Shown in pieces: positions 15,522 to 24,875 of a stretch of DNA of 64,000 bases; position 1 is the stretch's first letter; every line of letters starts with the position of its first letter. Made by a program: the position numbers and the translations under genes. Location: positions 1,612,001 through 1,676,000 of the forward strand of contig CAWKDG010000012.1 of assembly GCA_963848355.1 (NCBI GenBank). The letters are read 5' to 3'. The stretch is from CAWKDG01 sp963848355 (GTDB lineage: Bacteria > Actinomycetota > Acidimicrobiia > Acidimicrobiales > UBA8190). The notes beneath the pieces were generated by a model. It was not told the origin of the DNA. It did no database searches and saw only the letters and a list, made by a program, of their open reading frames with translations.

Positions 15522-16211
15522 TCAGCTCTCGGGAGTCGGGTGTGACGGGCGGACGGTGGCGGCGCGCCCGGCGAGCACCGAGATGCGTCGGGCCAGATTG
15601 ACGGCGTGGTCGCCGAAGCGCTCGTAGAAACGGGCGACGAGGGCCGCTTCGATGGCCACCGGGAGCGGCATCGATCCGCTGGCGATCTCGGCCGTGAGGG
15701 TCACGTGCAGCTCGTCGAGCTCGTCGTCGAGGGACTCGACGTGTTCGGCCACGTCGGGAGAGCGGTCGGCGTAGGCGTCGGCCGTGGCCCGCCACATCTC
15801 GCTGGCCACTTCGCCCATCTGCTCGACGTGTCCGCGGGCCCGGTGCGACAGCTCCATCCCGAGGCCGCGCACGGCCCGCCGTGAGACGTGCTCGGCCAGG
15901 TCACCGCTGCGCTCGAGGTCGGGGAGCATGCGCAGGACGGCCACCAGGTAGCGCAGCTCCTCGGGTCCCGTCGCCCGCTGGGCCAGTTGCCGCTGGGCCA
16001 GCTGCTCGACCTCGAGGTAGAGGGTGTCGATCATCTCGTCGCTGTCGGCCAGCACCCGGGCCGCTTCGCGATCGCCGGCCAGCAGCGAGTGGGTGGCCCC
16101 GGCGACACCTTCGCCGACCAGGGCGAAGAGTTGGATGATCTCCCGGTCGATCCGGTCGAGGCTCTCGGAGACCTCGTCGGAGCCGCCGTGGAGGGAGAAG
16201 AGGCGGGCCAC
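15522..16211 (-). CDS. phoU: PhoU-like phosphate signalling protein
   Basis: 229 residues from GTG 16211. All-helical, with two three-helix bundle repeats whose acidic faces (for example ERSGDLAEHV and ERFGDHAVNLARR) are the metal-cluster motifs ExxxDxxxxx of PhoU. The family modulates the PhoR/Pst phosphate-sensing complex at the membrane. No pst or phoB gene is adjacent, so it is isolated here. The open frame runs far upstream, antisense to the next operon; the GTG 6 nt behind TACGGT is the supported start. Confidence 0.88.
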   Translation of the reverse strand: MARLFSLHGGSDEVSESLDRIDREIIQLFALVGEGVAGATHSLLAGDREAARVLADSDEMIDTLYLEVEQLAQRQLAQRATGPEELRYLVAVLRMLPDLERSGDLAEHVSRRAVRGLGMELSHRARGHVEQMGEVASEMWRATADAYADRSPDVAEHVESLDDELDELHVTLTAEIASGSMPLPVAIEAALVARFYERFGDHAVNLARRISVLAGRAATVRPSHPTPES

Positions 16212-16217
16212 GCCGCC

Positions 16218-16223
16218 ACCGTA
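16218..16223 (-). promoter_or_regulatory. Leaderless -10 (TACGGT) for phoU
   Basis: TACGGT ends 6 nt before GTG 16211. Confidence 0.5.
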
Positions 16224-16391
16224 CCGCCGTCGGCCGCCCGACGTCGCCGTCCACAACCGGCGCACAACGATCGGCGCCGGGGGAGAGACGGGTGGCCCGA
16301 CATCCGGTGGTGTCCGACCGCGGGACGGTACCGTCGGTGGGGTGACGACCGACAGGGGACGGCACCGCCCCACCCCCGGGCGGAGGGTCCG

Positions 16392-17693
16392 ATGAGTGCC
16401 GCAGACCAGGGAGCGTGCTCCGAGGTCGTCCGCCTCGACGGCCACGTCGTGGACTCTCTGCTCCTCCCGAAGGTTCTCGACGCCATCGTCGACGCCGGTG
16501 CCTCCTACGAGATCCTGGAGCTCGAGATGGGGACCACCACTCTCGACCCCAGTCACGTGCGGATCCGCGTCAACGCCGCCGACGAGGCGGCTCTCGACGC
16601 CCTGCTGGCCGACGTCCAGGTCCACGGGGTCAACCGGGAGGACGCGTCGGACGCCGAGCTGGTGGCGGCGCCGGCCGACGGCGTGCTGCCGGCCGAGTTC
16701 TACTCCACCACGAATCTGGTCACGTGGGTGCGGGTGGGGGGTCACTGGATCGAGAGCGGGCGCCCGGAGATGGACTGCGCCCTCGTCGTCGACAGCGCCC
16801 CGCCGCCGGAGGCGGGCCCGACGGGGCGGCCCGTGGTGGGGCCCATGGTGAGAATGGTCCCGATGCACCGGGTGGGTGCCGGCGACCAGGTGGTCGTCGG
16901 GTGGCGCGGCGTCCGGGTCGAGACGCCGGCCCGCGCCGACGACGCCGAAGGATTCGGGTTCATGACGTCCGAGGTCTCCTCGGAGAAGCCCAAGGCGGTG
17001 AGCCTGGCCCGTGTGGCCGCCAGCATCCGCGACGCGCGCGATCGTCGTGCACGCGGCACCGGCGGTGGGCGGGTCCTGGCCGTGTGCGGGCCGGCCGTGG
17101 TCCACACCGGCGCCGCCCCGGCCCTGGCCCGGTTGGTGCGCGACGGTTGGGTGCAGCTGCTGTTCGCCGGCAACGGGTTCGCCACCCACGACATCGAGTC
17201 CAACGTCCTGGGCACGTCGCTCGGCGTGTCGCTCGGTGAGGGGGTGCTGTCCGAGCACGGGCACGCCAATCATCTGCGCGTCATCAACGAGGTGCGCCGC
17301 TTCGGATCGATCGCCGCCGCCGTGGAGGCGGGATGGCTGCGCGGCGGGGTCCTCTACGAGTGCGTGCGGGCGGGGGTGCCCTTCGTCCTCGGCGGCTCGG
17401 TGCGCGACGACGGGCCGCTGCCCGACGTGATCTCCGACACCGTGGCCGCCGCCGACGCCATGCGGACCCTGCTCGACGACGTCGACGTGGCCGTGATGCT
17501 GGCCACCACACTGCACGCCATCGCCACCGGCAATCTCCTGCCCGCCGGCGTGGAGACGTACTGCGTCGACATCAACCAGGCCGTCGTGACCAAGCTGGCC
17601 GACCGCGGCAGCCACCAGGCTCTGGGCATCGTCACCGACGTCGGCCTGTTCATGGGCGATCTGGCCGACCGCCTGTGCGGCGTCGAGCCGTGA
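16392..17693 (+). CDS. TIGR00300-family ornithine cyclodeaminase (LOR/SDH-like)
   Basis: 433 residues. The N-terminal ferredoxin-like region (about 1-110) and the C-terminal domain with CGPAVVHTGAAPALARL, LFAGNGFATHDIESN, GTSLGVSLGEGV and HANHLRVINEVRRFGSI match the archaeal/cyanobacterial family called ornithine cyclodeaminase TIGR00300. This is also the C-terminal half of cyanobacterial AgrE. It would use NAD to deaminate and cyclise ornithine to proline. The ATG at 16392 follows GGAGGG. Its stop overlaps the arginine dihydrolase start by 4 nt (GTGA), so the two are one translational unit. It is not related in sequence to the mu-crystallin-type Ocd. Confidence 0.85.
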   Translation: MSAADQGACSEVVRLDGHVVDSLLLPKVLDAIVDAGASYEILELEMGTTTLDPSHVRIRVNAADEAALDALLADVQVHGVNREDASDAELVAAPADGVLPAEFYSTTNLVTWVRVGGHWIESGRPEMDCALVVDSAPPPEAGPTGRPVVGPMVRMVPMHRVGAGDQVVVGWRGVRVETPARADDAEGFGFMTSEVSSEKPKAVSLARVAASIRDARDRRARGTGGGRVLAVCGPAVVHTGAAPALARLVRDGWVQLLFAGNGFATHDIESNVLGTSLGVSLGEGVLSEHGHANHLRVINEVRRFGSIAAAVEAGWLRGGVLYECVRAGVPFVLGGSVRDDGPLPDVISDTVAAADAMRTLLDDVDVAVMLATTLHAIATGNLLPAGVETYCVDINQAVVTKLADRGSHQALGIVTDVGLFMGDLADRLCGVEP

Positions 17694-18583
17694 CGGCACT
17701 GGGCTGGGGTCGCCGCTTCCTGCTCTGCCGCCCCGTCCACTTCACCGTGGCCTACGAGATCAATCCGTACATGCACGTGCAGGTCCATCCCGACCCCGAG
17801 GTGGCCCTGGCCGAGCACGACGGCCTGGTGACGACGTTGCGGACCGCCGGGGCCGAGGTCGAGTTCCTCGATCCCGTGCCCGGGCTCCCCGACCTCGTCT
17901 TCACCGCCAATGCCGGTGTCGTCGACGGCGGGGCGTTCGTCCCCAGCCGCTTCCGGCACCCCGAACGCCAGGGCGAGACCGCCCACGACACGGCCTGGTT
18001 CTCCGCCCGCGGCTTCCGCGTCACCCCACTGCCGGGCGACGAGCCCTTCGAAGGAGCGGGCGACGTCCTTCCGTTCGGAGCCGAACCGGGGGGCGGGGGC
18101 CGACCGGTGCTCGTCGCCGGCTACCGGACACGTTCGGCGGTCGGTGCCCAGACCAGTCTGGGCACCCTGCTCGGGGTGCCGGTGCGGACGGTGGAGCTCG
18201 TCGACGAGCGCTTCTACCACGTCGATCTGGTGTTCTGTCCGCTCGACGAGAGGCGCGCCCTCGTCGCCCCCCAGGGCCTCGACCGGTACGGCTGCCGGGT
18301 GCTCGAGGAGCTCGTGCCCGAACCGGTGTGGCTGACCGACGACGAGGCGGCGTCGTTCTGCGCCAACTCGGTCGTGGTGGGTGACGTTGTCGTCATGCCC
18401 CGGTGCACGGCGCGACTGGGTCGGATCCTCGAGGGGGCGGGCTTGTCGGTGGCCGTCTCACCCGTCGGTGAGTTCCTGAAGGCGGGTGGGGGATGTCGGT
18501 GCCTGACCCTGGCCCTCGACGTCGATCTCTCGGCGCCGGTGGCGGGATCAGTCGACGAGGGCCTGGTACACGAGCTGCCGTAG
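17690..18583 (+). CDS. Arginine dihydrolase / guanidino-modifying enzyme (ArgZ-like)
   Basis: 297 residues of the amidinotransferase/deiminase fold. Catalytic residues visible are E121 and D125 (FEGAGD), H177 (YHVDL) and nucleophile C271 (GGGCRCLT). N25 (YEINPYM) and N74 (FTANAGV) sit 49 residues apart, the same spacing I recall for the two Asn residues that make cyanobacterial ArgZ/AgrE a dihydrolase (arginine to ornithine, CO2 and two NH3) instead of a simple deiminase. A dimethylargininase activity is the alternative. Directly coupled to the ornithine cyclodeaminase. The 3' end overlaps the convergent serine hydrolase by 36 bp. Confidence 0.83.
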   Translation: MTALGWGRRFLLCRPVHFTVAYEINPYMHVQVHPDPEVALAEHDGLVTTLRTAGAEVEFLDPVPGLPDLVFTANAGVVDGGAFVPSRFRHPERQGETAHDTAWFSARGFRVTPLPGDEPFEGAGDVLPFGAEPGGGGRPVLVAGYRTRSAVGAQTSLGTLLGVPVRTVELVDERFYHVDLVFCPLDERRALVAPQGLDRYGCRVLEELVPEPVWLTDDEAASFCANSVVVGDVVVMPRCTARLGRILEGAGLSVAVSPVGEFLKAGGGCRCLTLALDVDLSAPVAGSVDEGLVHELP

Positions 18584-19783
18584 CTGTGACCGGATCGGGT
18601 GCGTGCTCGACGGAAGCAGTTGGGTCATGAACAGCGCCGTCATCTCCTCGGCGGGGGAGACGAAGAAGGCGGTGCTGGCCGCTCCGCCCCAGGCGTACTC
18701 GCCCGCCCGGGACAGGACCTTGTTCTTCACGGGGTTCTGCGTCACCGAGAAGCCGAGCCCGAAGCCGACGCCGTCGAACGTCGTCTCGGCGAAGAGGGGA
18801 CGCCCGAACGCCTCGAGGTCGGCGTCGCCGGGGAGATGGTTCTGTGTCATGTAGGCCACGGTGCGGGTCCCGAGGAGACGGACTCCGTCGAGCTCACCGC
18901 CGCCCAGGAGCATCTGCATGAAGCGGTGGTAGTCGGAGGCGCTACCGATGAGCCCGCCCCCTCCCGACAGGCAGCTCGGGCGCGTGAGCGGCGAAGCCCC
19001 GAAGTCGTCGAGGCGCGTCGCCGCCCCGGTCCCGGGGGCGGGGACGTACAGAGCGGCCAGGCGGCGGGTGTCGGCCTCGTCGACGACGAAGGCGGTGTCG
19101 TCGAGGGCGAGGGGGCCGAAGATGTGATCGGAGAAGAAGGCGTCGAGGGACTGTCCCGAGGCGACCTCGACGACGCGCCCGAGGACGTCGCTGGCCACCG
19201 AGTAGTTCCATTCGGTGCCTGGTTCGAACAGCAGCGGCAGCCCGGCCCACGCGTCGCAGCAGGTCTCGAGGTCCCAGCCCTTGGGCGATGCCCACTCGAA
19301 CCCCGCCGCGCGGTACATGGCGTCGACGGGGTGGGCGTAGTGGAACCCGTAGGTGAGCCCGGCCGTGTGGGTGAGGAGATGCCAGATGCGGACGGGCTCC
19401 ACGACGGGATCGGTGACCGGTCGCAACGACGATCCCGAGCGGAACACGCGGACGTCGGCGAAGGAGGGGATGAAGCGGCTGACGGGATCCTTCAGCTCGA
19501 AGGCACCCTGCTCGTAGAGCATCATGGCCGCCACCGACGTCACCGGCTTGGTCATCGACGCCAGGCGGAACAGCGTGTCGTGTTCGACGGGGAGCTGTGC
19601 TTCGACGTCGCGGTGGCCGTACGTGGAGAGATGGGCGATGCGACCGCCGCGGGTCACGAGGATGAGCCAACCGGGAAGGAGGCCGGCGTCGACGTAGCGG
19701 GCGAAATGGGCGTCCAGGCGGTCCAGGCGTCGGCGATCGAGCCCGACGGCGGCGGGATCGACTTCGACGGCCAGATCACCCAC
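18548..19783 (-). CDS. Serine hydrolase, class C beta-lactamase-like family
   Basis: 411 residues. S76-x-x-K79 (SMTK) and Y194 in NYSV are the first two catalytic motifs of the beta-lactamase/DD-peptidase/EstB fold. The third (KTG box) is represented by GGAAST in the C-terminal part. No signal peptide, so probably a cytoplasmic esterase/lipase-like member, not a true beta-lactamase. GTG 19783 has a G-rich ribosome site. A TAGGGT box at 19820 lies inside the end of ndh. Confidence 0.87.
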   Translation of the reverse strand: MGDLAVEVDPAAVGLDRRRLDRLDAHFARYVDAGLLPGWLILVTRGGRIAHLSTYGHRDVEAQLPVEHDTLFRLASMTKPVTSVAAMMLYEQGAFELKDPVSRFIPSFADVRVFRSGSSLRPVTDPVVEPVRIWHLLTHTAGLTYGFHYAHPVDAMYRAAGFEWASPKGWDLETCCDAWAGLPLLFEPGTEWNYSVASDVLGRVVEVASGQSLDAFFSDHIFGPLALDDTAFVVDEADTRRLAALYVPAPGTGAATRLDDFGASPLTRPSCLSGGGGLIGSASDYHRFMQMLLGGGELDGVRLLGTRTVAYMTQNHLPGDADLEAFGRPLFAETTFDGVGFGLGFSVTQNPVKNKVLSRAGEYAWGGAASTAFFVSPAEEMTALFMTQLLPSSTHPIRSQLRQLVYQALVD

Positions 19784-19819
19784 GACGTTCCCCCTGTCAC
19801 TCGAGCGTTCGTGGGCCGG

Positions 19820-19825
19820 ACCCTA
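19820..19825 (-). promoter_or_regulatory. Candidate -10 (TAGGGT) for the serine hydrolase
   Basis: TAGGGT lies 36 nt before GTG 19783 and overlaps the ndh stop region. Confidence 0.35.
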
Positions 19826-21130
19826 ATCGGCATCGACGTCGGCATCGATGAGACGCGGGCCGCCGGGCCAATTCACATAGCGCCACCACCAGTCCACCAG
19901 CACGATCAGGCGGTTGCGGAAACCGATCAGATAGACGATGTGGAGCCCGAGCCACGCCAGCCATCCGAGGCTCCCCCGCAACACGAACCCCCGGGGGAAC
20001 TCCGTCACCGCGGCGCGGCGCCCGATGGCGGCCATCATCCCCTTGTCCTTGTAGTGGAAGGGCTCGGTCGGTCGGCCCGCCCGGCGCCGCAGGATCTGGC
20101 GCGCCGCGTGGTTCCCGGACTGGATGGCCACCTGGGCCAATTGGGGGCAGGGGTCGCCCCCCGGAGCCCGGGGCACGGCGGCGGCGTCCCCCACGACGTA
20201 CACCTCGGGGTGACCGCTGAGCGAGAGGTCGTCCTCCACGACGACCCGCCCGCCCCGGCCGTGGTCGGCCGCCAACGCGCCCGCCAGGGTGGGATCGACG
20301 GTGACCCCACCGGCCCAGACCACGGCGGCGGCGGCGATCCATTCCCCGCCGGCGAGACGGACACCGGTGGCGGTGACCTCCTGGACGGGCTCGTTCAGGC
20401 GGACGATCACACCACGCGAGCGCAACGTCTCGGCCGCGTAGCGGCCCAGGGCGTCGGTGAAGCCGGCCAGCAGACGATCGCCGGCGTCGAGGAGCACGAC
20501 CCGGCTGCGGCGGGGGTCGATGCGCAGGCGGTCCTGACGGATCGACACGTCGAGCAGCTCCATGAGGGCTCCCGCCGTCTCGACACCGGTGGCACCGCCG
20601 CCGACGACCACGAAAGTGGGCGCCCCCCCGTCGAAGTTCTCGGGGTGGGCGTCGGCCCCCTCGAGGGCTCCGAGGACGGCGTTGCGCAACCGTCGGGCGT
20701 CGCCCAGCGTGTAGAGCGGCTGGGCGTGCTCGGCCGCTCCCGTGATGCCGAGGAACCCGGCCGTGGCCCCCGTTCCCACGATCAGGTGGTCGTAGTCGAT
20801 GGTGGCGTCGTCGGCCAGGGCGATCCGGCGTCGGTCGAGGTCGACCGCCGTCGCCCGGCCATGGCGGAAGACGACGTTGGGGTCGCGGCGGAAGATGGTG
20901 CGGACGGGGTAGGCGACGTCGGACGCATCGAGTCCCGCCGTCGCCACCTGGTACAGCAGCGGTTGGAAGGTGTGGAAGTTGTGGTGATCGATCAGTGTCA
21001 CCTCGACGGGTTGCCGGGCCAGGCGCTTCGCCGCCGCCAGCCCGGCGAAGCCGCAGCCGATCACCACGACCCGGTCCATGGGCGCGGACGACACCGGATC
21101 GACGGTCGCGGGTCGGTCGGCGCGCGGCAT
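19823..21130 (-). CDS. ndh: Type II NADH dehydrogenase
   Basis: 435 residues. FAD loop GCGFAG at 25-30 and NADH loop VGGGATGVE near 177, with GDAAAVP close to the flavin. The C-terminus (WLAWLGLHIVYLIGF and following) is hydrophobic and anchors the enzyme to the cytoplasmic face of the membrane. It passes electrons from NADH to quinone without pumping protons. The ATG at 21130 lies 3 nt after the E1 stop, so the two are one operon; Met18 is an alternative start that would remove only a flexible tail. Confidence 0.92.
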   Translation of the reverse strand: MPRADRPATVDPVSSAPMDRVVVIGCGFAGLAAAKRLARQPVEVTLIDHHNFHTFQPLLYQVATAGLDASDVAYPVRTIFRRDPNVVFRHGRATAVDLDRRRIALADDATIDYDHLIVGTGATAGFLGITGAAEHAQPLYTLGDARRLRNAVLGALEGADAHPENFDGGAPTFVVVGGGATGVETAGALMELLDVSIRQDRLRIDPRRSRVVLLDAGDRLLAGFTDALGRYAAETLRSRGVIVRLNEPVQEVTATGVRLAGGEWIAAAAVVWAGGVTVDPTLAGALAADHGRGGRVVVEDDLSLSGHPEVYVVGDAAAVPRAPGGDPCPQLAQVAIQSGNHAARQILRRRAGRPTEPFHYKDKGMMAAIGRRAAVTEFPRGFVLRGSLGWLAWLGLHIVYLIGFRNRLIVLVDWWWRYVNWPGGPRLIDADVDAD

Positions 21131-21133
21131 CGG

Positions 21134-23290
21134 TCAGTGGGCGGCCAGGGTCCGCGCCGCCGCCGTGATGTCGCTCACCTGCGGGAGGATGGCGTGCTCC
21201 AGCGACGGCTCGTAGGCCACGAAGGTGTCGGTGGCCGCCACCCTGGTGACGGGGGCGTCGAGCGCCCAGAAGCAGTGCTCCGCCGTCCACGCCGCCACCT
21301 CGCCTCCGAATCCGGCCGTGAGGGTGTCTTCGTGGACGACGAGCAGGCGACCCGTGCGTTCGACCGACTCGGCGACGAGCTCGTGGTCCCACGGTGCCAC
21401 CGTCCGCAGATCGATCACTTCGGCGCTGCATCCCTCGGCGGCCAGCTCGTCGGCGGCGACGAGCGACTTCTGGACGGTGGCCCCCCAGGTGACGATGGTG
21501 AGGTCGCGCCCGGCGCGGGCCACGGTGGCGCGCCCGAAGGGCACCGTCCATCCCTGATGGGGAAAGGGGTCGGCCGCGTAGCGCTGGCGGTAGAGGTGCT
21601 TGTGCTCGAGGAACAGTACGGGATCGTCGGAGGCGAAGGCGGTGCGTAGGAGACCGACGGCGTCACGCGCGCGCGACGGGAAGGCCACCAGCAGGCCGGG
21701 GGTGTGGGCGAAGATCGACTCGCCGCTCTGGGAGTGCCAGATGCCTCCCCCCGTCAGGTAGCCGCCGATGGCGACCCGGACGACCAGGGGACAGGTGAAG
21801 GCACCGTTCGAACGCCAGCGGATGGTGGCCATCTCACTGCGCAGCTGCTGCATGGCCGGCCAGATGTAGTCGAAGAATTGGATCTCGGCACACGGGCGCA
21901 GCCCGCGGAGCGCCTGGCCGACGCCGCGCCCGACGATGTTCGACTCGGCCAACGGGGTGTTGTAACAGCGGGCCGAGCCGAAGCGTCGCTGCAGGCCCCG
22001 TGTCACGCCGAACACCCCGCCCTTGCCCTCGACGTCGGCCAGAAGGTCGTCGTCGGCGTCGGCCACGTCCTCTCCGAAGACCCTGATGCGCTCGTCGGCG
22101 GCCAGGAGCTCGTGCAGGGTCCGACCGATGGCGTCGGCCAACAGCACCGGCTCGCCCGTCGCATCGGCGGCGGGTTCGGGCGCGGGTCGGGTGCGGGGGG
22201 CGGCGGCCACGACGTTGTCCGTCACGGTGGCGGGGTCGGGGCGGGGGGCGCCGAGGGCTTCGTCGGCCGCCCGGGCGGCGATGTCTTTCGCCCCGGTCCG
22301 GATGGCCGCCGCCTCGTCCGTGGTCAGGACGCCGCCCTGGACGAGGTCGCGTTCGAACGTGTCGATGGGATCGTGGGCCAGTTCCCGGGCCAACTCGTCG
22401 GCGCCGCGGTACTTGGTCTGGGAGTCGGCGGCCGAGTGGGAGTACGGACGGGTGACGCGGGCGTGGATGAGACCCGGACCCTCGCCGGCGCGCACCCGGG
22501 CGACAGCCCGGGCGCCCACGGAGCGACACGCCGCGTAGTCCCATCCGTCCACCTTCGTCACCGCCAGTCCCCGGAAACCGCGCACCAGCTCCGACACCGG
22601 AGCCGGAGCCTGGTCGGCCGATCGCACGGAGATGGCGTAGCCGTTGTCGGCCACGACGTAGAGCACGGGGAGGTGGAGCCGGCAGGCCGTGTTCAGGCTC
22701 TCCCAGAACTCGCCCTCCGACGTCGTCCCCTCGCCCAGCGACACATAGGTGAGTTCGTCGCCGTGGCTGCGGCACCCGGGCAACGCCGGTCGGCGCGCCA
22801 GATAGCGGCCGGCCTCCGCACACCCGACGGCGGGGAGGCACTGACTGCCCGTCGGACTGGACTGGGTGACGATGTTCCGGCCGGCGTCCCCCCAGTGGCA
22901 CGGCATCTGGCGACCACCCGACGCCGGATCCTCCGACGAGCCCACCGCCTCGAGGAGGATGGCCCGCGGCGTCACGCCGAGGGCGAGGACGAGGGCGCGG
23001 TCGCGGTAGTAGGGGAAGAACCAGTCGTAGGCGGGGCGCAGCGACCGGGCCAGGGACGTGAGGAGGATCTCGTGTCCGGCACCCGAGATCTGGAAGAAGA
23101 CCCGGCTCTGCTTCTGCAGGAGGATCTCCCGGTCGTCGAGGGCGCGCGACAGGCAGGCCAGGCGGAAATCCTCGATGAGCTCGTCGGCCGCGAAGGCGTC
23201 GAGCGTCCCACGGTGGACGCCCGGGACGTGGATCGACCCCGACCCCGCGGCCCCCGCCCCGGTGGCGTCCGCCCCGGTGGCTTCGTGCAT
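21134..23290 (-). CDS. 2-oxoacid dehydrogenase E1, fused alpha and beta subunits
   Basis: 718 residues. The alpha part (about 1-370) binds thiamine diphosphate through GEGTTSEGEFWESLN and NGYAIS, with RPYSHSAAD in the phosphorylation-loop region. After a Pro/Ala linker the beta part (about 395-718) shows FGEDVAD, NTPLAESNIVG, EIQFFDYIWPA and LLVVHEDTLTAGFGGEV. Most branched-chain or pyruvate E1 enzymes of this type are two chains; here they are one. The likely substrate is branched-chain 2-oxoacid or pyruvate; no E2 or E3 gene is in view. ATG 23290 sits 8 nt behind TAGCGT. It precedes ndh, which could re-oxidise the NADH formed. Confidence 0.9.
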   Translation of the reverse strand: MHEATGADATGAGAAGSGSIHVPGVHRGTLDAFAADELIEDFRLACLSRALDDREILLQKQSRVFFQISGAGHEILLTSLARSLRPAYDWFFPYYRDRALVLALGVTPRAILLEAVGSSEDPASGGRQMPCHWGDAGRNIVTQSSPTGSQCLPAVGCAEAGRYLARRPALPGCRSHGDELTYVSLGEGTTSEGEFWESLNTACRLHLPVLYVVADNGYAISVRSADQAPAPVSELVRGFRGLAVTKVDGWDYAACRSVGARAVARVRAGEGPGLIHARVTRPYSHSAADSQTKYRGADELARELAHDPIDTFERDLVQGGVLTTDEAAAIRTGAKDIAARAADEALGAPRPDPATVTDNVVAAAPRTRPAPEPAADATGEPVLLADAIGRTLHELLAADERIRVFGEDVADADDDLLADVEGKGGVFGVTRGLQRRFGSARCYNTPLAESNIVGRGVGQALRGLRPCAEIQFFDYIWPAMQQLRSEMATIRWRSNGAFTCPLVVRVAIGGYLTGGGIWHSQSGESIFAHTPGLLVAFPSRARDAVGLLRTAFASDDPVLFLEHKHLYRQRYAADPFPHQGWTVPFGRATVARAGRDLTIVTWGATVQKSLVAADELAAEGCSAEVIDLRTVAPWDHELVAESVERTGRLLVVHEDTLTAGFGGEVAAWTAEHCFWALDAPVTRVAATDTFVAYEPSLEHAILPQVSDITAAARTLAAH

Positions 23291-23298
23291 CGTTTCCG

Positions 23299-23304
23299 AC
23301 GCTA
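23299..23304 (-). promoter_or_regulatory. Leaderless -10 (TAGCGT) for the E1-ndh operon
   Basis: TAGCGT ends 8 nt before the ATG at 23290. Confidence 0.5.
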
Positions 23305-23463
23305 CCGCTTCCACCCCTCGCAGATGTCCTCCCCCTCGTCGCCGGCCACGTCGGCCCCCATACCCGTCGCCGTTACACCCCCCCGGTACGGTGGGCCGCG
23401 CAGCGCCGGTGACGAGCGAGGCCGGCCCGGAAGGACACCCATGACCGCCTGGAGTGGGCACCC

Positions 23464-24866
23464 GTGATCGTCGGACTCGTCGTCGGGATCGTGGCCGGCG
23501 CGGCCGTGGGGGGAGCTGTGGTGCTCGTGGCCTGCTCCGGTCGCCAATCGGCAGCGTGTCGCGGAGCTCCAGGCGCAGCACGCGGCCGCCTCGGCCACGG
23601 CGGACGCCGAGCTCGTCCGTCTGCGCAGCCTCCTCGACCGGGAGCGCGCCACGGCGGCCGAACGGCAGGCCACCCACGACGAGGCACGCGAGCTGGCCGC
23701 CGGCGTCTTCGCCGAGCTGTCGAGCAAGGCCCTCGAACAGAACAACGCCCAATTCCTGGCTCTGGCCGACGCTCGCCTCATGGAGGCGCGACAGGCCGCC
23801 CAAGGGGACCTCGATCAGCGGCGCCAGGCGATCGAGCAGATCCTCACCCCCTTGGCCGATCAGCTCGGCCGGTACGAGCAGAGCCTGCGGCTGCTCGAGC
23901 TCGAGCGTCAACGCGCGTACACGGGGCTGAGTGCACAGGTGATGCAACTGGCCGAGTCACAGGAGAAGTTGCAGTCGGAGACGAGGAACCTCGTGACGGC
24001 CCTGCGCTCGCCGGCCACGCGGGGCCGGTGGGGCGAGATGCAGCTGCGCCGCGTCGTCGAGATGGCGGGCATGCTCGAGCACTGCGATTTCGACGAGCAG
24101 GTGCAGACGGTGGGGGAAGAGGGACGTCTGCGTCCCGACATGGTGGTGCACCTGCCCGGCACCAAACGGGTCGTCGTCGACGCCAAAGTCCCGATGCAGG
24201 CGTTCCTCGACGCCACCGACGCCACCGACGACGACACCCGCAAGGCGCATCTCGTGAGTCACGCCCGACAGCTGCGGGCCCACGTCGACGCCCTGTCGAA
24301 GAAGTCGTACTGGCAGCAATTCGACGACTCGCCCGAGTTCGTGATCGCTTTCATTCCCGGTGACCCGTTGTTGGCCGCCGCCCTCGAACACGACTCGGCG
24401 CTGCTCGAGCACGCCGTGGCCAACCACGTCCTGCTGGCCACCCCGACGACGCTGATCGGGCTCCTGCGTGCCGTCGCCTACGGATGGCAGCAGGACGCCC
24501 TGGCCGAGAACGCCCGGGAGGTGCAGCAGATCGGGCGCGAGCTCTACAAGCGGCTGGCCACCTTCGGCGAACACATGGCCCGCACCGGGCGCAGCCTCAG
24601 TGGGGCCGTCGACGCCTTCAACAAGGCCGTCGGCTCGCTCGAGCGCAACGTCATGCCCCAGGCGCGTCGGTTCCAGGAGCTCGGCGTGGGCGGGTCGGAC
24701 AAGGAGGTCCCGATGCTCGATCAGGTGGACGCCGTGGCCCGCCGCCTGCAGGCGCCCGAGCTGGGCGGGTCCGTCCTTCCCCTGGCGGAGAAGGCGCCCG
24801 GGACTCGAACTGCTGGAGGGATCGGGGGAGCAGCAGCACGAGCTCCCGGGAGTGGCCGAAGGCTGA
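23464..24866 (+). pseudogene. rmuC: DNA recombination protein RmuC, two apparent frameshifts
   Basis: An N-terminal transmembrane helix (MIVGLVVGIVAGAAVGG) is in frame 1 from GTG 23464. The coiled coil (RVAELQAQHAA onward) and nuclease-like core (RGRWGEMQLRRVVEMAGM, RPDMVVHLPGTKRVVVDAKVPM, AFIPGDPLLAAAL) are in frame 2 from about 23545. The tail (GLELLEGSGEQQ, stop 24866) is in frame 3 from about 24800. The core is intact and has the conserved DAK. RmuC proteins limit recombination at inverted repeats. An eight-codon mini-ORF at 23441 with a good ribosome site ends on the rmuC GTG. Indel errors are likelier than decay because all three pieces keep family sequence. Confidence 0.8.
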
Positions 24867-24875
24867 GGGTCCCGG

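Noticed and set aside
15888..16391. Upstream extension of the ornithine cyclodeaminase frame by 168 codons
   Set aside because: It is antisense to phoU and unlike the family; the ATG at 16392 has a GGAGGG site.
18548..18583. 36-bp overlap of convergent gene ends as a regulatory antisense region
   Set aside because: Short convergent overlaps are common in compact genomes and both C-termini look normal.
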